A stretch of 35,178 bases of DNA from Chitinophagaceae bacterium (GTDB lineage: Bacteria > Bacteroidota > Bacteroidia > Chitinophagales > Chitinophagaceae): assembly GCA_013696395.1 (NCBI GenBank), contig JACCYQ010000206.1:1-35178 (forward strand). Reading direction: 5' to 3'. Positions 1 through 7,004 of the stretch are shown here, piece after piece. Each line of letters begins with the position of its first letter. Positions within the stretch are counted from its first letter, which is position 1. Below the pieces are notes generated by a model. It made no database searches. It saw only the letters and a program-made list of their open reading frames with translations, and had not been told where the DNA came from. A program made the translations under genes and the position numbers.

Positions 1-67
1 GCCATTAACACCATTTTCAAAAAATGATTCTCATAATAACCTAACTTAGTTCTAAAAGTCATCTGCA

Positions 68-1234
68 TTGAAAACATTTATTTACAGCCTGCTGGTAATA
101 TTCATAATCTCCTGTTCTGCATCCAGGCCGGTGGTTGAACAAGTATCCCCGATGCAGCCAACGATAGATAAGATTACAAAGCAATACGCACCGGATTCCC
201 GAACGGCTCTTTTCCAGGTTACTGCTACCGGCAATATTTTAAAAGGGGAAACAAATTTACCAATCGCTAAGACCGCTTTGTTGGAGCAGCTTTCAAATGA
301 TGGTTTTACAATAATTGACAGCATTGATGTTTTGCCCACCTTAGCGATGGAGGGGTATCATCATTCAGTGGTAAATGTGAGTGTGGCTAATTTAAGAACA
401 CATGGCCGTCATTCCGCCGAACTGGCCACACAGGCCACTTTGGGTACACCGCTTACATTATTAAAGTTCAAAGGAGGTTGGTTCCAGGTTCAAACACCCG
501 ATCATTATATTTCCTGGGTTGATGCTGGCGGTATAACCCTTATGAAGGAAAATGAATTTATAGAATGGCAACAAATGTCGAAAATCATTTTTATAAAACC
601 TTTCGGTTTCGCATATGCGAAGATGGATGCTGAAGGTGCTACCATATCCGATATGGTATATGGAGATGTTTTGGCTTATGAAGACAGGGTTGGTGATTAC
701 TTTAAGGTTCGGTTTCCTGATGGGCGCATGGGCTTTTTATTGCGATCAGAAAGTCAGATGTTAAAAGAATGGGCTGCACAAAGAAATCCAACACAACAAA
801 ATTTTGTTGAAACGGCAAAACGACTAACCGGACTGCCCTATTTGTGGGGAGGTACTTCTTTTAAAGGCGTTGATTGCAGTGGGTTTACCAAGACTGTTTT
901 TTTTATGAATGGATTAGTATTGCCGCGTGATGCAAGCCAACAGGCGCAGGTTGGTGAATTAGTAAGTACACAAAATGGGTGGGATTACCTGCAACCAGGC
1001 GACCTGTTGTTTTTTGGTGTACCGGCTAAAGATGGTAAAGCAGAAAGAGTGGTGCATGTGGGAATGTGGATAGGAAATAAAGAATTCATTCATTCCAGCA
1101 AATGGGTACGCATCAGCAGTGTAGATCCGGCAGCACCAAATTTTGAAGAAAGCGAATTAAAAAGATTCCTTTATGTAAAAAGAATTAAACCACAGGAAAG
1201 TTTGTATGATTTCCGGGTGAAAAGTTATTATTGA
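68..1234 (+). CDS. NlpC/P60 cell-wall peptidase lipoprotein with SH3 domains
   Basis: Probable gamma-D-glutamyl-diamino-acid endopeptidase (dipeptidyl-peptidase VI type) that trims peptidoglycan stem peptides. The start is TTG at 68; translation from there gives a lipoprotein signal with lipobox IISC (Cys16), so the mature protein is probably lipid-anchored in the periplasm or outer membrane. Two bacterial SH3-like regions (about residues 105-155 and 180-235) precede the C-terminal NlpC/P60 domain. The catalytic Cys270 sits in VDCSGF, His330 in VVHVGMW and a third polar residue, His342, in FIHSS, which matches the family triad. The length of 388 residues is normal for the DPP VI-like group. 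The neighbouring GH53 gene is 73 nt downstream on the same strand, but no functional link is evident. Family assignment is secure; the exact substrate is not shown. Confidence 0.9.
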   Translation: MKTFIYSLLVIFIISCSASRPVVEQVSPMQPTIDKITKQYAPDSRTALFQVTATGNILKGETNLPIAKTALLEQLSNDGFTIIDSIDVLPTLAMEGYHHSVVNVSVANLRTHGRHSAELATQATLGTPLTLLKFKGGWFQVQTPDHYISWVDAGGITLMKENEFIEWQQMSKIIFIKPFGFAYAKMDAEGATISDMVYGDVLAYEDRVGDYFKVRFPDGRMGFLLRSESQMLKEWAAQRNPTQQNFVETAKRLTGLPYLWGGTSFKGVDCSGFTKTVFFMNGLVLPRDASQQAQVGELVSTQNGWDYLQPGDLLFFGVPAKDGKAERVVHVGMWIGNKEFIHSSKWVRISSVDPAAPNFEESELKRFLYVKRIKPQESLYDFRVKSYY

Positions 1235-1307
1235 ATAAGATAGTATTTCTGCATACCAGATAGGTTTATTTAAGAAAAATAGCACATATTAATTCCTTTA
1301 AAAAAAA

Positions 1308-2489
1308 ATGAAGAAACTATTCATTCTCACTGTTTTTATTTTTTCATTTTTCATTTTTAATTTTCTTGCAGGTTGCAGCTACACAAAGATGGCTTCCCGG
1401 TCTGAAACAATCCATTATCCCTGGCAGCAGTTTGTAATGGGCGCCGATCTTTCATACGTCAATGAAATTGAAGATACCGGTGGTAAATATTATTCAGAAA
1501 GTAAAGCTGTTGATCCATTCCTTATTTTTAGCGACAATGGGTGTAATAATGTAAGGGTTCGCTTGTGGCATAATCCAACCTGGAAAAAAGATGTAACAGG
1601 TGGTAAAATGTATAGTGATCTGGCGGATGCTGAAAAATCAATACGAAGGGCCAAACAAGCAGGCATGTCCGTAAATCTGAACCTGCACTATTCGGACGAC
1701 TGGGCGGATCCTAATAAGCAAGCAATACCAGCAGCATGGGAAGGACTCTCACTTGATGTTTTAAAAGACTCCGTTTACAACTATACATTATCGATTCTAA
1801 ATTACCTGCATGTAAAAAATCTGGTTCCTGAAATGATCCAGATTGGTAATGAAAATAATAACGGGATGCTTTGGCCTGTTGGAAAGGTTGAATGGAATAT
1901 GCCGGAAAACTGGAATAATTTTGGCGATTTAATAAATAGTGGTATACGGGCTGTCAGGGATTTTTCAAAAACATCGAGAATTAAACCGCAGGTAATTATT
2001 CATGTGGCTCAATTGCAATATGCGCATCAATGGACTGAAAATATTACGAAGTTGGGAGGCGTGAACGACTATGATATACTAGGCCTCTCTCATTATTACA
2101 AATGGAGTACAGTTCATTCAATGAAAGATGTTGGAGATACGATTCAATTATTGGTAAACAAATATGGTAAAAAAGTAATGGTAGTAGAAACCGCTTTTCC
2201 CTGGACATTTGAAAATTCCGATAGCTATAATAATTTATTTGGTGATGCAAAAGAATTGATTGGATATGAAGCTTCAATACCTGCTCAATTGGAATATATG
2301 AAAAATCTTACGCAAACAATTATCTCCGCCGGTGGTGATGGCATTATGTATTGGGAGCCCGCCTGGATCACTTCTCCAATGAAAGACAGGTGGGGATCGG
2401 GTTCCAGTTGGGAAAATGCGGCTTTATTCGATTTTAAAGGAAATGTTTTACCTGCTATAAAGTTTATGGGATTACAATATAAATTCTGA
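1308..2489 (+). CDS. GH53 arabinogalactan endo-beta-1,4-galactanase, lipoprotein
   Basis: Glycoside hydrolase family 53 enzyme that cleaves beta-1,4-galactan side chains of pectin. The N-terminus has a hydrophobic segment and lipobox LAGC (Cys23), so it is probably surface- or periplasm-anchored. The family hallmarks are visible: VMGADLSYV near the mature N-terminus, NVRVRLWHNP, the acid/base Glu182 in QIGNENNNG and the nucleophile Glu294 in MVVETAFPW. The length of 393 residues fits a single catalytic domain with no carbohydrate-binding module. No SusC/SusD pair, other pectin enzymes or sugar kinases lie nearby, so it is not part of a recognisable polysaccharide utilisation locus in this window. 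Family assignment and catalytic residues are strong; galactan specificity is inferred from the family. Confidence 0.93.
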   Translation: MKKLFILTVFIFSFFIFNFLAGCSYTKMASRSETIHYPWQQFVMGADLSYVNEIEDTGGKYYSESKAVDPFLIFSDNGCNNVRVRLWHNPTWKKDVTGGKMYSDLADAEKSIRRAKQAGMSVNLNLHYSDDWADPNKQAIPAAWEGLSLDVLKDSVYNYTLSILNYLHVKNLVPEMIQIGNENNNGMLWPVGKVEWNMPENWNNFGDLINSGIRAVRDFSKTSRIKPQVIIHVAQLQYAHQWTENITKLGGVNDYDILGLSHYYKWSTVHSMKDVGDTIQLLVNKYGKKVMVVETAFPWTFENSDSYNNLFGDAKELIGYEASIPAQLEYMKNLTQTIISAGGDGIMYWEPAWITSPMKDRWGSGSSWENAALFDFKGNVLPAIKFMGLQYKF

Positions 2490-2569
2490 TCATTTTCTAA
2501 ATGATTATTTGCTTAAGGAATATCAAACCCCGCCATGCAGACAAATTTCAACATTGCAAATAAGTGAAT

Positions 2570-2795
2570 TGGTAGCGTTATGTGGCCCTGCCGTTGCCGG
2601 GCAAATGGCACGTTAATTGGGAAAGTGGCCTTTACAACCACCGGTTTTGCAGGAAGTGCAGTTGGTGGAGCAACTTTAACTGAATAAGAAGAGTCGTCAT
2701 TATTGGATAACGAATGGTATTTTGTTGTGGGAAATAGTACTACTTATCCTGGTGGCGAGATCCGCGGACAGATAACTGCAACAAGAAGTGAATAA
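2570..2795 (+). pseudogene. decayed CHRD-domain protein remnant
   Basis: The 358-nt stretch between the GH53 gene and the CDGSH gene has no intact gene, but conceptual translation reveals the C-terminal half of a CHRD domain. One frame (from about 2578) gives CGPAVAGQ, resembling the HIHGPA-AG part of the domain. A different frame from 2601 gives ANGTLIGKVAFTTTGFAG, then a TAA at 2685-2687. The same frame continues through NEWYFVVGNSTTYPGG and EIRGQITAT to a second TAA at 2793-2795. PGGEIRGQ is the characteristic CHRD ending. So one frameshift near 2590-2601 and one nonsense codon interrupt it, and the N-terminal half is not recognisable. Sequencing error could explain one of the two lesions but hardly the missing front half. 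Confidence 0.65.
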
Positions 2796-2847
2796 ATAAA
2801 TGTCAGTGTAAAATAAATCCAACCAATAATAAGGGTGATTTTTTTTA

Positions 2848-3075
2848 TTACAATTGTTTTTTGGGTGGCAATGCAAAAGCAATGGCTTCATGTTCAAAAT
2901 GACCTTTGTGTGAAGCATCGCAAAAAGGTTTGTTCTTTGATAACCCACACCTGCAAATTGAAACTACCTCTCTTCCGCCAAGGTCATAAGGATTACCATC
3001 CTTATCAACAATTTCAAAATCTCCTTCCACTCTTAATGAGCCATTGTTGTTCACTGTTATTTTCGTTGTTGCCAT
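2848..3075 (-). CDS. CDGSH-type iron-sulfur domain protein (75 aa)
   Basis: Small single-domain CDGSH (mitoNEET-like) protein that binds a redox-active 2Fe-2S cluster through three cysteines and one histidine. The pattern C-R-C-x2-S-x3-P-x-C-D-x2-H is seen exactly as CRCGLSKNKPFCDASH at residues 41-56. I chose the ATG at 3075, giving MATTKITVNN and a standard 75-residue protein. The longer in-frame extension to 3147 adds a low-complexity, histidine-rich leader that does not resemble the family. There is no signal peptide, so it is cytoplasmic. It is transcribed convergently with the GH53/CHRD region and lies downstream of the aminotransferase on the same strand, separated by 140 nt, so it probably has its own promoter; a degenerate -7 box TACATTTA lies upstream of the start. 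Its redox partner is unknown. Confidence 0.9.
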   Translation of the reverse strand: MATTKITVNNNGSLRVEGDFEIVDKDGNPYDLGGREVVSICRCGLSKNKPFCDASHKGHFEHEAIAFALPPKKQL

Positions 3076-3215
3076 GTAAATTATTTTTAAATGATGTAAA
3101 TGTAAAGAACTGCTTTGATGTGAATGAAAAATATTGCGAGGAAGCAATTTGAAAAATCTACTAACAGCGATGTGTAATTGTAAAATAGCCAGGGCATTTT
3201 CAATTTTTTTTTACA

Positions 3216-4505
3216 TCATTTGTTAGCCCATTCAACCAGTTTTTCAACTGCTTCAATGACCTGGCCGCACCACATATGCGTAAAATCTTTTGGTAATGGC
3301 TCATGCAATGCAAAATTCCTGCTTGCACTCATAGCTTTTGCCCCATCAAAGTCCACATAAGACAGCCTGGCGGAAATTTCTCCAGCAGGCCGATTAAAAT
3401 CCTCACCCGGTAAAATAGCTACACCAGTTTCCTGTAACAACTGGTTACATAATTGGGTGCCGTTAAATATGCCGCGGGCAGCCAATTTTTGCCGGCACTC
3501 CGAGAAATCAAGAAATAAATAAAATCCGCCTGTAGGCATGTTGGTTTTTATATTCCCGTTTTGTAAAGTTCCGGCTATTTCCAAGCCCAGTTTTTTTAAA
3601 ATTCTACGTGCATGCCATAAATATTCTTCTATTTCAGACCCACCAATAAATGCCTGTATGGCAGCATATTGAATAGGTGCGGAAACAGAAGTGTATGTTT
3701 CACTTGCCACAATACACATAGCATCCATCAACCAGCGTAACTGGTTTGGAAAAGAAAAAGTCCCTAATCGCCATCCACCAGCTCCACACCATTTACTTAA
3801 TCCGGAACTGATAATAGTCCCTTCCGGATAATATCGTGCAATGGAAACATGATTTCCTTCATGATGAAGTTGCCCGTATATTTCATCAGATAAAATATAG
3901 ACATTATATTTTTTGGCCATTAAAGCCAGGTCTTTGACCATCTGCTCATCATAAGTCAATCCATCCGGGTTGCCAGGATAATTTAAAATCAGCAAGTAAG
4001 GTTCTTCAATGTTAGATACATTTTCTTTGCAAAATTTTTCCAGTTGATGCGGGTGTAAACGCCATTGATCCTCTTGCAACGTGTGTATAATATTAATTTT
4101 ATTGCCAATGATTTTTGCTTGTGGCAAATATGAAACCCAGCTTGGACTCGGTATAATAACCTCTCCTTCAAATACAAGTTGGAGCAGGAATAATAATTCC
4201 TTTGAGCCGGGTCCAATCATAACATTTTCGGACTGAATATCAACATGGTCTTTTTTGCGGTGAAATTCTGCGACTGCTTCTCTTAATTCTAACAACCCCT
4301 GTACATGCTGATATTCTTTTTTGGGTGCAAAAAGTCTTAAGGCATTCACTACCGGGTCGGGAACCGGGAATGGAGACTGTCCCAATCCCAGTTTATAAAT
4401 ATGCATTCCCTGGGCAGCTAATTCTTTACAGTACTGGTTAATACGCAGGGTTGGAGATTCTTTCAATCCTTTAATATTCGGATTGAGATATTTGTGTTTA
4501 GGCAT
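3216..4505 (-). CDS. PLP-dependent class I/II aminotransferase
   Basis: Fold-type I aminotransferase (aspartate aminotransferase superfamily), 429 residues, cytoplasmic. Visible landmarks are NYPGNP at 175-180, Asp207 in SDEIY (pairs with the PLP pyridine nitrogen) and the Schiff-base Lys238 in SSGLSKWCGAGGWRLG. An arginine in ISARLSYVDFDG near the C-terminus would bind the substrate carboxylate. It starts at ATG 4505, 10 nt after the stop of the kamA-like gene on the same strand, so the two are almost certainly co-transcribed. The amino donor and acceptor cannot be read from sequence. Given its partner, it may act on a beta-amino acid or on the same amino acid as the aminomutase, but that is inference. 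The superfamily call is secure. Confidence 0.9.
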   Translation of the reverse strand: MPKHKYLNPNIKGLKESPTLRINQYCKELAAQGMHIYKLGLGQSPFPVPDPVVNALRLFAPKKEYQHVQGLLELREAVAEFHRKKDHVDIQSENVMIGPGSKELLFLLQLVFEGEVIIPSPSWVSYLPQAKIIGNKINIIHTLQEDQWRLHPHQLEKFCKENVSNIEEPYLLILNYPGNPDGLTYDEQMVKDLALMAKKYNVYILSDEIYGQLHHEGNHVSIARYYPEGTIISSGLSKWCGAGGWRLGTFSFPNQLRWLMDAMCIVASETYTSVSAPIQYAAIQAFIGGSEIEEYLWHARRILKKLGLEIAGTLQNGNIKTNMPTGGFYLFLDFSECRQKLAARGIFNGTQLCNQLLQETGVAILPGEDFNRPAGEISARLSYVDFDGAKAMSASRNFALHEPLPKDFTHMWCGQVIEAVEKLVEWANK

Positions 4506-4515
4506 GTTGTAAATT

Positions 4516-5880
4516 CTATTCTAAATTATGTATCCTTGATTCAAATCCTAATTCTTCATGAAACATTTGTGCCAGTTCATCTTCAAAGAAAAATTTCTTT
4601 TCACCAAAAGCAGGTTTCAGATCATCCAGCCAAATGGCATCTTTATCATATTCTGCAAAAAAAGGCTTAGCAATCCAATCAGGATTGCGCCCCTGTAACA
4701 TTCTCATAGTAATTACTTTTTTCCCGGCTACCTCACTCACACCTAATATCTGTATTTTACCGGGTGTAGCTGACATGCTTGGCCCCCTAACGGTACGGCA
4801 TACACCGCTTACCTGTTGATATGCATCCCTGAAAATTTCCCATGCCTCTACCAAAGGAATTGCAAAATAATGCTGCGCCCCTGTATCGCGTGCCAGGAAC
4901 ATATAATATGGTATGCAATTCAGGTTAACCTGCTTACGCCACATTTCTGCCCATATTTTCGGGTCTGCATTAATGTTTCGCATAATAGGTGATTGAGTGC
5001 GTATTTGTGCACCTGTGGCAATCACTTTCTTTATTGCTTCCTGCACGGCTGGTGTACTTAATTCAACCGGGTGGTTAAAGTGTGCCATGATCGCCAGGTT
5101 CTTTCCCGACTTCACAATTTTTTCAAAAGTGCGTAAAGTATCTTCAGCATCATCATCCGTTAAAAACTTGTATGGCCAGTAACCCAAAGCTTTTGTACCA
5201 ATTCGAATGGTTTGCAGGTTTGGAATATCTGCATCAAGCAAAGCATTTATATAACCGGAAAAAATTTTATTCTTCATGATCATAGGATCGCCACCCGTAA
5301 ATAAAAGATCCGTTACTTCTGTATGGGCTTTTAAATATTTTACCATCAATTCCGATTCTCTCATGGCGAACTTCCATTCATCCATACCTACAAATTGCGG
5401 CCAGCGAAAACAAAAACTGCAGTATGCGTGACAGGTTTGTCCCTGGCTTGGAAAAAATAATACCGTTTGGCGGTATTTATGCTGCATTCCTGATAGCCTC
5501 TGGCCTTCAATCATAGGAACATTGTGTTCCAGTTGTCCGGCAGGATGTGGATTTAACTGGTGGCGTATTTCATTGGCCAATATTTTAATTTCATTTTTGG
5601 TTGCACCGCGCTCCATGGCAGAACGCATTTTATTATAATGTTCCGGTATCAACATTTCTTTTCGGGGAAAAGTGAGTGTGAATATCGGGTCATCAGGAAC
5701 ATTATCCCAGTTAATTAATTCATCAACTACATAATTATTTGTTTTAAATGGCAAAACATGACTCACTACATCAATATCCATTATTTCCTCATCTGTGAGA
5801 TGGATGATCTGAGGAATTTGCCTGAAATTGTGCTGCGCAAATGAGCGATACACCTGAACTTCTTTTTGGTTTGCAATCAT
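4516..5880 (-). CDS. KamA-family radical SAM aminomutase (lysine 2,3-aminomutase-like)
   Basis: Radical SAM, PLP-dependent 2,3-aminomutase family enzyme; characterised members move the alpha-amino group of lysine, or of glutamate in a sister group, to the beta position. The 4Fe-4S cysteines are C150, C154 and C157 in TCHAYCSFCFRWPQF. GGDP at about 196-199 corresponds to the SAM-binding GGE-like motif, and Lys375 in SATPGKIQILG matches the PLP lysine position of KamA. I start at ATG 5880 (MIANQKEVQV, 454 residues); the further extension to 5937 is unlike the family. The C-terminus lacks an obvious cysteine-rich zinc site as known from clostridial KamA. The divergent purine phosphorylase lies 208 nt away; the aminotransferase follows by 10 nt. 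The family is clear; substrate may be lysine, glutamate or another amino acid. Confidence 0.85.
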   Translation of the reverse strand: MIANQKEVQVYRSFAQHNFRQIPQIIHLTDEEIMDIDVVSHVLPFKTNNYVVDELINWDNVPDDPIFTLTFPRKEMLIPEHYNKMRSAMERGATKNEIKILANEIRHQLNPHPAGQLEHNVPMIEGQRLSGMQHKYRQTVLFFPSQGQTCHAYCSFCFRWPQFVGMDEWKFAMRESELMVKYLKAHTEVTDLLFTGGDPMIMKNKIFSGYINALLDADIPNLQTIRIGTKALGYWPYKFLTDDDAEDTLRTFEKIVKSGKNLAIMAHFNHPVELSTPAVQEAIKKVIATGAQIRTQSPIMRNINADPKIWAEMWRKQVNLNCIPYYMFLARDTGAQHYFAIPLVEAWEIFRDAYQQVSGVCRTVRGPSMSATPGKIQILGVSEVAGKKVITMRMLQGRNPDWIAKPFFAEYDKDAIWLDDLKPAFGEKKFFFEDELAQMFHEELGFESRIHNLE

Positions 5881-6063
5881 TAAAAAAGTTGTAGGGTTAA
5901 AAAATGAATGGCAGAAACAGCATAACGAAATTCTCAAAACGGAATTCAGAAAAACAGGGCCTGATAATACCTTAACCAGCGAAATAATACATTAAATTAT
6001 ATTAACAAACAACTAATATCCATATTAATTATTAAACAAACTTTTTAAATGATTGTTTTTATG

Positions 6064-6071
6064 CATTTTTG
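6064..6071 (+). promoter_or_regulatory. degenerate -7 box (CATTTTTG) upstream of purine phosphorylase
   Basis: CATTTTTG matches the Bacteroidota -7 consensus TAnnTTTG at all but the first base, is followed by CCGC, and ends 17 nt before the ATG at 6089. It lies inside the apparent longer reading frame that begins with TTG at 6053, which argues against that start. No convincing -33 element was seen. Confidence 0.45.
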
Positions 6072-6088
6072 CCGCACAAGAAGATTTT

Positions 6089-6910
6089 ATGAATAATATG
6101 ATAGATATGCTCAGTGAAACAATATCTTATTTCCACAAATTGAATATAAGTAAACCTGGAGTGGGTATTGTCCTGGGAAGTGGTTTAGGGAATTTTAAAG
6201 ATGAACTTGATATAGAGGTAGAAGTTGATTATGATCAGATTCCACATTTCCCGGTTGCTACAGTTGAGGGACACCATGGTAAATTAATTTTTGGAAAACT
6301 GAATGGTGTGCAGGTGGTTGCAATGGCTGGCAGGTTTCATTTTTATGAAGGTTATACGGCACAGGAAGTGGTTTATCCAATACGAGTTATGAAGCAATTA
6401 GGAATAGAGGCCTTATTATTAACCAATGCAGCTGGCGGTGTTAAACCAGGAATGAAAGTGGGTGATCTGATGATTATACATGACCATATCAGTTTGGGAA
6501 TTATAAATCCATTGATCGGAAAAAACATTGATTCTTTGGGTGGTCGTTTCCCGGATATGAGTGAGCCCTACAAAAGGGATTTTATTGAAAAGGCTAAAAA
6601 TATAGCGGTTTCATTAGGCTTACCCGTTAGTGAAGGTGTTTATTTTGGTGTTACCGGGCCTACATTCGAAACCCGTGCTGAATATAAAATGATACAGGTT
6701 TTAGGTGGTGATGCTGTAGGTATGAGCACGGTTCAGGAGGTGATAGCTGCAAACCATATGGGTTTGCCCGTTTTTGCTTTGAGCGTAATAACAGATCTTG
6801 GTATACGTGATGAAGAAAATATTATCACTCATGAAGAAGTTTTATTAGCAGCCAAAGAAGCTGAGCCAAAAGTTTCTGCTTTGATCAGGGAAATGGTGAA
6901 AGTGGTATAA
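6089..6910 (+). CDS. purine nucleoside phosphorylase (trimeric PNP/MTAP family)
   Basis: Phosphorolysis of purine (deoxy)nucleosides to free base and (deoxy)ribose-1-phosphate in purine salvage, cytoplasmic. The whole family signature set is present: VLGSGLG at 28-34, VEGHHGK near 59, AGRFHFYEGY at 80-89, TNAAGG at 112-117, GPTFETRAEY at 190-199 and GMSTVQEV at 211-218. The base-binding Glu194 aligns with human PNP Glu201. At the position of human Asn243 this protein has Asp236 (SVITDLG), which may broaden base specificity. I chose ATG 6089 (273 residues) because a -7-like box lies between the upstream TTG (6053) and this ATG; ATG 6098 is also possible. It is transcribed divergently from the kamA-like gene. 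Confidence 0.93.
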   Translation: MNNMIDMLSETISYFHKLNISKPGVGIVLGSGLGNFKDELDIEVEVDYDQIPHFPVATVEGHHGKLIFGKLNGVQVVAMAGRFHFYEGYTAQEVVYPIRVMKQLGIEALLLTNAAGGVKPGMKVGDLMIIHDHISLGIINPLIGKNIDSLGGRFPDMSEPYKRDFIEKAKNIAVSLGLPVSEGVYFGVTGPTFETRAEYKMIQVLGGDAVGMSTVQEVIAANHMGLPVFALSVITDLGIRDEENIITHEEVLLAAKEAEPKVSALIREMVKVV

Positions 6911-6962
6911 TATTTTTGCATAAGCTTACCTTTTATGCTCATCAATCATTACTGTTTAGTTC

Positions 6963-6970
6963 TACTTTTG
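6963..6970 (+). promoter_or_regulatory. candidate -7 box for the putative porin gene
   Basis: TACTTTTG matches TAnnTTTG exactly and lies 34 nt before the proposed ATT start at 7005. A second exact match, TATTTTTG at 6911-6918, sits directly after the purine phosphorylase stop codon, so either could drive the porin gene. No clear -33 partner is visible for either. Confidence 0.45.
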
Positions 6971-7004
6971 ACCCAATTATTCAAATTAACGCTTAGCCCT
7001 GTCC

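Noticed and set aside
1308-2489. Possible polysaccharide utilisation locus around the GH53 enzyme
   Set aside because: No SusC/SusD pair, sensor or further glycan enzyme is nearby; the TonB receptor at 12756 lacks a SusD partner and is tied to the metal locus.
2835-3152. 105-codon plus-strand frame over the CDGSH gene
   Set aside because: Its sequence has no family features, whereas the opposite strand carries an exact CDGSH motif.
6919-6940. Short inverted repeat GCATAA...TTATGC after the purine phosphorylase
   Set aside because: AT-rich 6-bp stem without a T run; likely chance in low-GC DNA.
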